The notes under the pieces are model-generated. The model did not search any database. It was not told the DNA's origin and saw only the letters and a program-made list of their open reading frames with translations. The position numbers and the translations under genes are program-made. 64,000 bases of DNA from Chrysaora quinquecirrha (taxonomy: Eukaryota; Cnidaria; Scyphozoa; Semaeostomeae; Pelagiidae): the NCBI GenBank assembly GCA_014526335.1, contig JACTAT010000016.1, positions 7,171,339-7,235,338 of the forward strand. Reading direction: 5' to 3'. The number at the start of each line of letters is the position of its first letter. Positions within the stretch are counted from its first letter, which is position 1. Positions 36,838-47,407 of the stretch are shown here, piece after piece.

Positions 36838-37055
36838 ATATTTTTTGAAATGTTCGATTGATTCTTGTACAGTATTAAAAATATTACCCCCAGAATCCTC
36901 ACACTATTTGACTGAATAATTAAAAAACATGTATTTTTGAACCGCACTTTTCTTATAAAAGTATTTTCCAATGATGTTTGCTATCAATTGTCGCAGAAAT
37001 ATTTAAGTTTGGCCGATATCATTTCATAGCAGGATGGGAGTGATGACGTCATCAC
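36838..37055 (-). repeat. Right inverted arm of the 61-bp satellite unit
   Basis: Complementary to 29596-29818 and ending with the same palindrome gtgatgacgtcatcac (37040-37055). The flanking sequence beyond is unrelated at a glance. Confidence 0.6.
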
Positions 37056-37168
37056 ATACAGGTCTGTAACTTGGTCCAGCGCACCACCTGAATTTGGGTC
37101 TCATCGATTTTTTGGCTACCAACATTTTTAGTTACTTTCGCACAACAATTCAGAAAATGTTTTTTCAA

Positions 37169-37372
37169 GGGGGGGGTGTTCATAGGGGAGGGTCAAAACC
37201 GTCAAACCGATTTCTTTAGCCAAAGACCGTACAAGCGTACACTTTTCCCTTAAAGCCGAAAACCGCACCAAAATCGGAAATTGAAAAACCGTACTTTACT
37301 TTTGGAAAGTAAAAACCGTAAAATCACTTTCAAAATGTCGAAAAAACGCAAACCATCATGCGCAACGACCCC
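37169..37372. repeat. 204-bp dispersed repeat, copy 1
   Basis: Begins with a G run, contains repeated aaaccgta words and ends in gacccc. A second copy of exactly the same length lies at 60096-60299 in the same orientation. No coding potential; the ends are partly complementary (ggggt..catag and ctatg..acccc in copy 2), so a small non-autonomous element is likely. Confidence 0.65.
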
Positions 37373-37787
37373 ATCGTAAAGTAAATTCTACCCCAATGGG
37401 CATCATGGCACTCAGCCATGCTTTTAGACATCCTTAAATGGCAAATACACTATTTTTATTAAGCAACTGGACTTTTGGTCCAGCCTTCAAAGTTGCTTAA
37501 CACTAGTATTTCAGCACTCACAGAATGACTGGTCTCCCTAAAAACTCTTATTTTGGCTCTTTTCTTGCTTTTCAGTGTAATTGAAAAGTTTTCAACGATG
37601 TTCTTTATTAGAAAAGCTATCTTAACCAAAAATTTTAGCAAAAAATCAGCCCTAGCTGCTTAAGTTGCTTATTAAAAAAAGTATAACCTTCCTACCGCCC
37701 AATACGTGTTCTGCAGAAGGAAACCCGATATTTTGCTGATCTCAATCTCATGTCTTTTTATGTAGATTTTTCCACAAGTGGCATACC

Positions 37788-37859
37788 ACAATAGACGGGA
37801 TTCAAACCTGGACTGCATGACTAAAGAGCCAACGACGTTTCCACTGAGCTATAGAGCTC
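37788..37859 (-). repeat. tRNA-like sequence or SINE head
   Basis: On the minus strand: A box TAGCTCAGTGG (37841-37851), B box GGTTTGAATCC (37798-37808), 32 bp apart, as in tRNA genes. The anticodon arm does not close to a normal 5-bp stem with 7-base loop, and the acceptor stem is poor, so it is unlikely to be a working tRNA gene. A tRNA-derived SINE or tRNA pseudogene is the better call. Confidence 0.5.
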
Positions 37860-38125
37860 AATGAAATCGGCGAATAAATATCCGAGTCATACAATCCAAG
37901 GCTCTCCTTCCGTTTGTTTGTTTGATTTCAATATCTTTTTATGTATTCTGAAAAGTTTCTTAGCACCTACCTTCACCCTGGCGCACCCAAACAGGACACC
38001 GCAATTTCTGCAAAGAGTACAAGGAATGATTATTGTTATCATGATTTTCTTCTAATTGTAATTGTAATTGTACATTTTTTAAAGTTAGTATAATACAATA
38101 GTTTATACAATACTTCTATTTTTAG

Positions 38126-38759
38126 ATCCATATCAGTTCAGCTTCAAAAGCGATTACCTATTCGGGATAAAGGGCACGAGTATCGAGTATATGAACATCA
38201 AAGCAATGTACATAAAGTCACTCCAGAAACTAACAGAACAACAACTAAAAAGCAACATGAAAGAATCATGGATGAGAATTGCTGACGAAAAAATAAATAT
38301 CAAAGTTGAAAATACGAACCCTGGCGTAACTTTTGCTAAAGTATTCGTAAGGAGAACTGACGAAAGTTTGAAAAAAGCTTGAGCAATGAACGATGGCGAC
38401 AACAAATTCGTTAAAAGCGAAGTAGCTCTACCGATTAACCAGAAAAACATTTATTTGGTATCGAACACAATTTTGGATTTGAACATTGATCTGGATTATG
38501 TTTATTCAGTAATCGAACATTATATTCCAAAAGAGGTCTACAAGCTTAGTGCATCAAATATTCACAATACTAATAAATTTCAACTATCTACCGAAGTTTA
38601 TATTCGAGAATATGACAATTTTGGTGGTTTTAATGACAAACTGATCGCAAAAAGGCGTTCACGGCCATTTTTAGTGAGAACCGAACCAAGGAAACAGAAA
38701 GATACATCTGGTAAGACCAAATTTACGTGGCGTAGATTACGTCACCTTGTCGTGATATA

Positions 38760-38760
<1 letters not shown>
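38126..38760 (+). pseudogene. Unrecognised exon-like frame with one in-frame TGA
   Basis: A good acceptor (acttctatttttag, ending 38125) opens a frame of about 211 codons, read in phase 1 like the receptor exons. It begins DPYQFSFKSDYLFGIKGT and ends TWRRLRHLVVI before TAG at 38758-38760. One TGA at 38380-38382 interrupts it; both sides are in the same frame and have normal protein composition. I recognise no family. It could be a decayed domain of the receptor locus, a mobile-element protein fragment, or a gene with a point nonsense mutation. It is followed directly by a (agt)n run and by a remnant of the receptor 3' end. Confidence 0.45.
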
Positions 38761-38806
<46 letters not shown>

Positions 38807-38820
38807 CTAGTAGTAGTATA
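38761..38820. repeat. (AGT)n microsatellite
   Basis: About 19 copies of agt with one actagt interruption, directly after the stop of the exon-like frame. Confidence 0.95.
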
Positions 38821-38844
38821 TGTTTTGTTGAAATTTATATGAGT

Positions 38845-39060
38845 ATATGTTTTGTTAAAATTGCTCACATCACGAATATTAGGGATATATATCCTAATTT
38901 TGTTGATCCTTTTTTATGTTTTCTGCAGCCTGAATTGATGAAATCAATTTGTCCAATTTTCCAGGAATAGTGTTTTCGTCCTCGATATAGCTACATCCAG
39001 TAGATTTTTCTCCTTGTTGTTTTTAAAGCCTGTGCTTGTTTTCTTGATTTTTGAAAATTC
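38845..39060 (+). pseudogene. Remnant of a third receptor 3' end (B)
   Basis: Homologous to 27555-27650 joined to 27838-27930 of cassette A. The last-exon acceptor (ttttctgcag) and the first codons PELMK are kept at 38929, but a deletion fuses it to downstream sequence and it stops at TAG, 38968-38970. It shows that at least three copies of this 3' region existed in the locus. Confidence 0.75.
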
Positions 39061-39407
39061 TGTTAACCCAATGCAGTTTTCAGGATTTTGATTTTCTGTC
39101 TGCGCGTTTCCAGGTTTTGCCGAAATATTGTCCGCGTTGTCGGGTATTTCTCAATTTTCCTCCGGGTTTTCGAACTTTGATACCCCCAAAGCCCACCTCC
39201 ATTTTACTGCCTCCATTTTTACTGCAAAATATGAACCTACTTATCGAAGCATTCATCTCTGCTACTTTTTAATTTAGCAAGTTTATTTTAAGTTGCTTTC
39301 TAAAGATTTGATGTTTTTAAGACATTCCAACTAGGAATTTCCAAGCTCTTTTTACTTTCTTCAAGAGAATGAAAAATATTCTATTCACATGCTAATTGTG
39401 TTTTTAG

Positions 39408-39482
39408 AACTCAGCACAAAGTTAGAAGCAGTATTGGAAATTAATGAAGAAAGCCAAATAATGACAGATGAATGTGCTCAAC
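39408..39482 (+). CDS. Receptor C linker exon
   Basis: 75 bp, phase 1 at both ends, acceptor gtgtttttag, donor caac|gtaagt. It encodes a Glu-rich linker with IMTDECAQ at its end, homologous to exon 4 of cassette A but four codons longer. No HEPN exon or other small exon was found between cassette A and here. Confidence 0.7.
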
Positions 39483-40606
39483 GTAAGTTTGCCCATGTCA
39501 TACATTTAAATGTCATTCATACATTTAAATTTCAATGCACCGTTTCAACGAACAGTTGCCATTCTGGATATCCAAAATTAAAATTTCGAGATATAGAGTT
39601 TCAAGGGCAAAGACGACGGAGTGAAAAGTTTCATCGCCGGTAACTTTTCAGAATCAAAGCTTTTATATAACTTGGATCTTCGCCCTTTTATAAAAATAAA
39701 TGGACCAGTGCTAAGACATTGAAACGCTGCAGCTTGACTCAAGCTTTGGATGGTTTATACTATTCTAGCATTATAAGGGCAGACAATGTTTTCAGCCAAT
39801 CAGCAAGTGTGTTTACATTTTTGAACAGCCAATCACATTTTGTTTTGATTTTTTGTCCTCCATGAGAAGAGCTTTGGCGAACTCAATAAAAAATCTCTCT
39901 TTGATTTCGGACTAGTTGCAGGTGGCTTTTCATTTTGAGCAGTTCAATAGCAACAAACAACAGACATCCATTTAAAAGAATTTTGAAATCAAACATCTTT
40001 TTGCCCTGTGAAGAATCAGAAAATTTTGGCGCGCGAGGCGCGAACCCTTCAAAAAGAAGCAGGCGCGAAACGGTAAAAAATTACCAAACACTGTACAAAT
40101 TCTACAAACTGCTCAAAACCAAGCTGCTGTTGCAGGTTTTTGCTAACGACAAAATGACAGAGAGGCAGCAAAACGAACTCAGTTTTTGGTGAAATATATT
40201 AATCCCTGCCTGTGTAAAATGGATTAATTATTGCGATGATTTTTATTAATTCAGATGGAAGGAAATGGCTTGAAGTTATTCAGAAGGCAAAGATGCCCGG
40301 ATAGAGGAGCTACGGGATTTAACAGAACTGAACTGACCTAAAAATGCCAATGCGATTTTTAGCACAATGTCTAATGGAAAATTTCTGGCAGAACTGATAT
40401 CCCAATGCTCACGCCCAGTACAATTGCCCACCCCACCCCAGGTTTTTGATGTAACTAAATTTCTTTAGTGGCTTACAGGTCAATAACAGTAGCATTGATT
40501 AAGATGAATTTTAAATTAGCATGTGAACATCCGAAGGGTTTCTCTAAAATCTGCTTCCGGAACCTTTTGGTGACGATCTAGAAATGTTCTGTTTTGTTTT
40601 TCTTAG
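39483..40606. other. Receptor C intron before the NACHT exon
   Basis: No gene. About 40370-40510 aligns with 24150-24350 of cassette A. The stretch around 40025-40075 is unusually rich in gcgcg words but has no supported exon. Confidence 0.55.
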
Positions 40607-42879
40607 GTAAATTGAAAGACAAGTATATATCAAAGTGTCAGAAACATCAAATTAATAATGTTGAGGGACAACGCATCAAACTTGCGTGGATGAACGTTGA
40701 TGAATTTGCTGTCAGGTTAAAGATTACCGGTTTAACGTATTGCGACAGCTCATTTCGTGGTGAAGTAGCAAGACATGTAGAGAGACTGCAAGATCAGAGT
40801 GAAATTATCAATTTACTTGACCTATTGTACAATGATCACCGCATTATGTTTATTCAAGGGGTTGCCGGAAGTGGCAAGACTGTTCTCGCGAAGCAACTTG
40901 CACTTAAATGGACAATGGCAACTGACAAGGACGAGATCCGAAAGAAATTCAAGCATCTTATTTATTTTGAATGCAGAGATTTCAATCGTTATCTGAAAAA
41001 TGATAATATCGATGATGTCATTGACATTTTCCTTAGGAAAGAATTCTCTGGTATAAATCTCGAGGATGGGAAAGATTCATTACTTCTAATCGATGGCTTT
41101 GACGAGATGGCGAGCCAAAAGATAGGTCCAAATTCAGCGAAGTCTATAATTGAAAAATTTATCTCAAAATTTCCGAAGTCTAAATTGATAATACTCGGTA
41201 GGCCGCATGTCCAAAGCACTTTTGAAGGCCTAGACTGCAAAGTATTTGAAATTCTAGGACTTTCTGCTGCTGAAATCGAAAGTTATGTCAAAAGGTTTGC
41301 AAAATTTGTCAATCAGGTCGAAAATCCTGAACAGTTGATAAAGAAGACGATGAAGGATTCGAAAAATATTTCTGCGATCACTTCCGTTCCGCAGTTTTTG
41401 AATACTTTATGTTGTGTGGCAATTTTGACTAATGGGCAGAGAATATCTACCGCTACTGAACTCTATACATGGGCGCTGTATTTGTTAATAAACCAGCACT
41501 TGCATTTAAAGGACCCTGGAGGAAAGAGCGGTTTTGTGTCAGATATATTCTCAAAGTATGTTCCACTTGTCAAATCCCTCAGTGCCATTGCATTTGAATT
41601 GTACATCAACAATGACATTATATTTGAGAAGAAAATGTTTGAACACGTTTTCGAAGAGATTAAAGGATCTGATGCCCAGCAGAAAGAATTTTTTGAAAGT
41701 CTATTTTGCGATGTCAGTGATAATTTTGGAGAACGACGGCAATTCAAACATTTGACCATAATGGAATATATCGCCTCAATTTATTTCTTCTTCGCAGAAG
41801 ACAGAAACCGAGTGATTGAGCAATTTTTAGACAAGAAGGCGTATGAATGCATTTCATTTATTTGTTGCTTTGAGGGACGGAAACTAGTGAAGAATGTTTC
41901 TCGTGAAGATATTTCTTGGGCTCTTGTTAATGTGTTAGATAGAGAAGGCAGAGAGACAGATTCACCTGGAATAATCAAAGTGTTAAGAAATTTAAAAAGG
42001 ACCATGTTTGATGACAAAGCTATGATGATGAAATTGATGTTAAGATTTATATGCGACACTCTCAATGCAACTGATGAAATTGAAGATAAAACGTTGTTAA
42101 CCGAAATGCTTGAAAAAATGACACCGCCCAAGAGGATTACGTTGCCTTATAATAAAATCGACCAAATGAATATTTTCAACGTTATTCAAATGGCAAAAAA
42201 TAATGGCATAAATGATGATGAATTGAAAAAGTTTTTTAAAGGCATTGAATTGAAAATGGGGAACTTAGAATACGCAAAAGTCATTAAGTTTGCTTGTCTG
42301 TTTGATTGTGTTGAGATCAAATTGGTTGAGAAGACGTTATCAGAAGATGACGTGGAATTGCTGAGCGAACATGCAGTTTATTGTAGAAAAGTTTCTTTTC
42401 AAATGTGTGATTTGACAAGAGCAACACTCCTATGGCAAGAGTTGCTAAAGTATATTAAAGAACATGAAAGTGATATGAGGCTTGAAAGATTGGAAATTTT
42501 TTACATGCAAATTGCTGATGAATGTATTGATTCCTTTGCAGAAGTTTTGATAAAGTTGAAAGAAATTGTGTTGCGGGCGGTTGATATCAATAAAGTGAAA
42601 TGGGATAAACTTTTTCACAAAATTGACCAATATAAGAAAGCAAATGGTAATGGTCATCTAAGATTAGAAAGACTGCAGATTGTAGATATGGAAATCGCTG
42701 ATGAATGTATTGATTCTTTTTCGAATGTTTTGATGATGTTTAAAAAAGTTGAGTTAGCCTATGTTGGCATTGATTTTGCGAAACTGCCTGTACTCATAAG
42801 AAATGCAAAGGATAAAGGCCAACTAAATTTGCAAAGCCTTACAGTTGATCGTTACTGGCCACGAGACATAAACAAGAAG
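40607..42879 (+). CDS. NACHT exon of receptor C
   Basis: A 2273-bp exon from acceptor gtttttcttag to donor aag|gtaaga, open throughout and mostly near-identical to the NACHT exon of cassette A. Same motifs: Walker A GVAGSGKT, Walker B LLLIDGFDEM (GF for GL), ILGRPH, and RRQFKHLTIMEY. The LRR-like end is shorter: units at about 42475, 42656 and a diverged one at about 42820 (QLNLQSLTVDRYW), against four in A. The ligand side is therefore where the two copies differ most. The protein must take its N-terminus from elsewhere: either an exon outside the window's recognised set or, possibly, the HEPN exons at 3.2-6.9 kb. Intact by eye; expression unknown. Confidence 0.88.
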
Positions 42880-43172
42880 GTAAGAATATTGACTACTTTT
42901 CTGCTATTTAAAAGACACTCCCTAACTTTCTCTTGATTCGCCTAGGATTTTATGATTTCTTCATCTTGAGAATGCTGAATGTCTTGAAATTTTTGTTAAA
43001 TATTCAATCTATTGAAGCAGCAATGACGTTGTATCTACCACCAGATATATAATTTAAATACCGAGTCTTCCCTTACAATCCCGACCATATTTATTTTGTT
43101 AAAATTGCTCACATGACGAATATTAGGGATATATATCCTAATTTTGTTGATCCTTTTTTATGTTTTATGCAG

Positions 43173-43226
43173 CCTGAATTGATGAAAGCAAATTTTCATA
43201 GATTTTTGGAAGGCATGAAAACATGA
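43173..43226 (+). CDS. Receptor C last exon, form 1
   Basis: Same as 27637-27690: acceptor tttatgttttatgcag, PELMKANFHRFLEGMKT, TGA. Phase 0 fits the end of the NACHT exon. Identity at the base level shows either recent duplication, gene conversion or constraint. Confidence 0.75.
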   Translation, partial: PELMKANFHRFLEGMKT

Positions 43227-43653
43227 TTTCGAATTTCCTGTAACCAAATGATCTCAGTGATTGACTATACTTCTAAGAACACACTTTATGAGAACATCGA
43301 GGATCGATTTGCCAACAAGATAAGAACAACGTAAGAACATGTCCAGCCTCAGATGAAAAATAAGAAACAAGAAAATGCGTTTTTAGAAATTTCATCTCAT
43401 GTTTGCAACACAGAACTATTCAATTATTAAATAAATCTATGCAGAAGATGCCAAAATTATTGATGGTTCATAGAAGCAATATGTTCTGTGTATTGTAGAA
43501 AAATCAATGTTGAAATAAGAAAACCATTAAGAACACCCAAGCCTCAAATTATCTGGTTTAACAATACAATATATAATAACATAATATTATTATGAGCCAA
43601 AAAAGAGTATAGCCAAATAGCAACCATTAACTCCTGTCTATTTTCCATTTTAG

Positions 43654-43698
43654 ATTAAGGAAGCTGGTGTGAATGTTGTTGTTACTAATTGTAAGTAA
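43654..43698 (+). CDS. Receptor C last exon, alternative form 2
   Basis: Acceptor ttttccattttag, then IKEAGVNVVVTNCK and TAA. Homologous to 28531-28569 with two extra codons, frame kept. As in A, an internal gtaagt (43691) could act as donor. Confidence 0.5.
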   Translation: MKEAGVNVVVTNCK

Positions 43699-43943
43699 AT
43701 CTTTAATCATATTTTTATGTCGCCATTGTGAAATACATTTCTTATATTTGACATTCACCAGATTTGTCATCACTCAGATTAATCAAAAATAAACATGAAA
43801 GGCAAAAAATCTAAATTTCATTCACCCAGATTCTACAACACATTTTCCAAAAATTTGCTCTTACTCTAAAGGTTTATGTTGACTTTGCTGGTTAGGTTTT
43901 CCATGATTGCGCGCCAAGCGACTACTAGTATTTTTCTTAATTA

Positions 43944-44535
43944 CAGTTGACATCCGCTATCTCGTACTCTCAATGGAAACTGGAATTTGTTTGAGATAGC
44001 GAATGTTCGAAATAACGGATGCCCGATATAAATTTAAAAAAAATAATAGTTTTTAAGTCAGAAAAGGAACCCCTATTAACATGCAGGGTTACTGATCCCA
44101 AAATTTCATCAAACAAGTCTGGTATTTTCTACATAGGAGTCAAAGCTCATCTGCTTTCACCCCTACTATTGGTGAAATTCAGATACGGGCGATGCAGCAC
44201 ATCTCGAAAGAGAACAGCTTCATCTATTGTATACATGGGCAGCATATCACTGAGCTGCTGCCATTCCCACTCCGCTAGGGGAACTTATACATATTTTCAG
44301 CCTGTCTCTTTATCCAGTTCAGCAGAAAATTTTGCAAAGTTCGAGATAAAGAGCAGGTTTTCCTCCATGGGAAATCGAAAATGGTTCGAGACAGCGAATG
44401 TTCGAGATAACGGGGTTCGAGATACCGGATGATTTTTCTATACAAACCCTTATACCAAAACGAGCGGAAATGAAATATCGTTCGAGATATCAAATGTTCG
44501 AGATAGCGGGCAGTCGAGACAGCGGATGTCAACTG
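43944..44535. mobile_element. pogo/Tigger-like MITE, copy 1
   Basis: 592 bp with terminal inverted repeats cagttgacatccgctatctcg and its near complement, flanked by TA on both sides (target duplication). Internal gatagcg/ttcgaga words repeat in both orientations. Such ends and TA flanks are typical of pogo/Tigger relatives of Tc1/mariner; it has no transposase. Copy 2 lies inverted at 58498-59085. The homologous site in cassette A (28751-28760) lacks the insertion. Confidence 0.85.
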
Positions 44536-44734
44536 TATACATTACTGTACTACTCTTTCGGTGAATGTGTACTCGGGAGGACCGAATAATCGGGGATGCG
44601 AAGCGAATAATGGGGTGGGGGCGGTAGGTTGGAAAATGTTTGGAAATTTAATAGAAGGGGGTAGGAAAATACATTTTGATATCGTACAATAGCAAACAAG
44701 AGCTCGCATTACAATTTAGCAACACTGATTACAG

Positions 44735-45232
44735 TATTATAAAGAAAGCCGTTGTTTCTGTCACCAGTGTGTACAGATGTTTCAAATCCAAAGGCACGAG
44801 CGAATAAAACACACAAGAATGGCTATATACAGCAATCCTAATAAAAAGAACATAAACTATATACAAAGCTAAGGGGTTTCAACTGAGATCCAGAATTACC
44901 GTGTAGTAGCAATCTATTATGACAACAAAGATAACCGAAAAATAAACTAAAAGCTACAGCATATGTTGGAACACACGCGGAAATAAGAATTAAAACTAAC
45001 CAATCGTATACAAGAATAACAGGAAAGGTTTTCCTTAAGATTTACGTAAAAAGACGAACCTACGTTACAAACACAACTAGTCATCAACCATAAGTAAATA
45101 CCGAAGAAATGAAAGAGAGGCTATTACGTTGTTGGGCAATACAAGCTAAGCAGTGAAAAGATAAAGAATTAAATTAACTTCCAGAAGAAAAGTACGTTTT
45201 AGAATGAATTAAAAAGGTGCTATCGTGACAGT
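44735..45232. other. About 500-bp insertion in the cassette C flank
   Basis: Absent from the homologous position in cassette A (near 28966). It is bounded by a 7-bp direct repeat acagtat. It holds no ORF or inverted ends that I can see, so it may be an insertion of an unknown element or the retained state of a deletion in A. Confidence 0.45.
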
Positions 45233-46077
45233 ATGCTCATCAGCAGGAACGAACAACGAAAATTTAAGGAAATGCATGAACTAATCTATTTGAGCCAATT
45301 ATGCTCTTCTAATAATAGGGGGTTGGAGTAAGAGCGTGGGGTTGGACAATTTTTCAAAAATAAACAAACAGGATAGCGATTATTCTTTACTGCAAATAAG
45401 ATTAGGCCGTAATTTTTTCAGTTTTTTTAATGGTTCTAGGGTTATTTTCTATTTACTTTCTACTGAACTTGCCTTGAAAAATGATTAAATCAATTACATT
45501 GTCTATCTTTGCGAGAATAATTATGGATAAAGCTGGTCTGTTGTCTCTTTTTGGGCTCCCTTTAACCCGGAAATGAGTTTTTCTCCCAGTGTCGTTTTTT
45601 TCACTGTCTTGGTCTTGCAATTTATGCATTACTTATTATTTGACAGAAAATCTTGTATCAATGTGCTATTTAGCTTTAAATCGAATTCAACTCAATTCTA
45701 CCATATATATAAAACATACACTTACGTTCGATGAGTATCGCACCACCTTTCTCAAAATGGCGGCTAGCTCTGGCTCTCGGCCTAAAGCTAGCTATTTTCA
45801 AAACAAAGACAACAGGGCTCAGGAGCCCCATGAATAACGATTTTGGCGGGAAAATTTTCGCCATTTTACTGGCTTTCCGTTAGAAATAAAAGTAACGAAC
45901 AGTTAAAATGTTTTGACAGAGAAATTCATTCAGAAGTTGGAGGAGTGTCTTCAAAAGATTTAGGAAAAATCTCCTTCAGCGGGTGTCAAATTCAATGGTA
46001 ATTTAATGGGTTAACTTGCAGAAATCGACTAGATTTTGTTGATATCCGAAGAAGAACTTTCTGATCTTTATTCACCC

Positions 46078-46868
46078 CGTACAACGTGGAGGGATACCAT
46101 CATGTAAGTTGAGGGTGCCAATACAACGTGGAGGGTTGTCATCATGTAAGTGGAGGATGCGGAGTATCGTGGAGGGTTATCATCATGTAAGTGGAGGGAT
46201 ATCATTTTTAACATGGAGGGATACCATCATGTAAGTGGAAGATGCGGAGTATCGTGGAGGTTATCATCATGTAAGTGGAGGGATATCATTTGCAACGTGG
46301 AGGGATACCATCATGTAAGTGGAGGGTGCCAATACAACGTGGAGGGTTGTCATCATGTAAGTGGAGGATGCGGAGTATCGTGGAGGGTTATCATCATGTA
46401 AGTGGAGGGATATCATTTTTAACGTGGAGGGATACCATCATGTAAGTGGAGGATGCGGAGTATCGTTGAGGGTTATCATCATGTAAGTGGAGGGATATCA
46501 TTTGCAACGTGGAGGGATACCATCATGTAAGTGGAGGGTGCCAATACAACGTGGAGGGTTATCATCATGTAAGTGGAGGATGCGGAGTATCGTGGAGGGT
46601 TATCATCATGTAAGTGGAGGGATATCATTTTTAACATGGAGGGATACCATCATGTAAGTGGAAGATGCGGAGTATCGTGGAGGGTTATCATCATGTAAGT
46701 GGAGGGATATCATTTGCAACGTGGAGGGATACCATCATGTAAGTGGAGGGTGCCAATACAACGTGGAGGGTTATCATCATGTAAGTGGAGGGATATCATT
46801 TGCAACGTGGAGGGATACCATCATGTAAGTGGAGGATGCGGAGTATCGTGGAGGGTTATCATAGAGTA
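46078..46868 (+). repeat. Left minisatellite of the foldback element
   Basis: About 18 units of roughly 40-47 bp made from gtggagggttatcatcatgtaagtgg blocks in three flavours (ggatgcggagtatc, ggatatcatttgcaac, ggtgccaatacaac), in changing order. Each unit has atgtaagt, a perfect 5' splice-site core. Confidence 0.92.
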
Positions 46869-47407
46869 AATAGAGTGTAAATAGAGCGCTTAAATTAATT
46901 CTGTGATCATGCTGCAAAAAATCCTGTTTACGTAATGGCGGAAATGTGGTTTAGCTTTGTTTACAAAAGCAACGCAAGAGAAAGCATCTCACTTGACCCC
47001 TTGCCCTTACCATCGATGCAATGGACGTGGCCGCATGGCAAGAGTTTGATGTAAATGATAAAACTCTTTTCAAATCGGGTTTTCGTGTTGTGTATTTCAA
47101 TTAAAACAGTTGACTCGGGTTGTTTTACGGAAGAACAATCATATTGATGTAGTTGCATTGCCTGGCCTTTTTCGTTGTTGCATCAAGGCAAAATTTCCGA
47201 GCAGCAGTTAGCAAAGTCTATCATACTGAAGGTCTAGGTTTTACATTTTGACGTATGTACAGTATTCTAATAAGTAAATACGATTTATCACATCGACCAT
47301 TTCTTCGAATACAGTACCAGCAGAGTTTTAGTGACTATTAGAATAGGATATATATTCTCTCTAACTTCCATGCAATTTCCATGCAACATTTCAGTATTCG
47401 TCGCAGC
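46869..47407. other. Centre of the foldback element
   Basis: Non-repetitive, about 540 bp. A short frame (atggacgtggcc, from 47021, 23 codons) is not enough to call a gene. Confidence 0.5.

Larger units (their letters stand above)
29596..37055. mobile_element. Long inverted-repeat unit enclosing the 61-bp satellite
   Basis: Two arms in opposite orientation, 29596-29818 and 36838-37055, share about three quarters of bases by eye, for example cttttataagaaaagtgcgg in the left arm and its complement in the right, plus atactgtaca. Each outer end is the perfect 16-bp palindrome gtgatgacgtcatcac. Between them lie the 61-bp satellite, a LINE insertion and decayed satellite. This resembles a foldback-type transposon that carries tandem repeats, but no transposase and no clear target duplication are seen, so mobility is inference; an inverted duplication by rearrangement is the alternative. 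Confidence 0.5.

Noticed and set aside
37788..37859. Functional tRNA gene
   Set aside because: A and B boxes are good but the anticodon arm and acceptor stem do not fold properly.
44275..44532. Shared ORFs in both pogo-like MITEs (e.g. around 44275-44532 and 58501-58758)
   Set aside because: The similarity reflects copies of the same non-coding element with internal repeats; no transposase motif.
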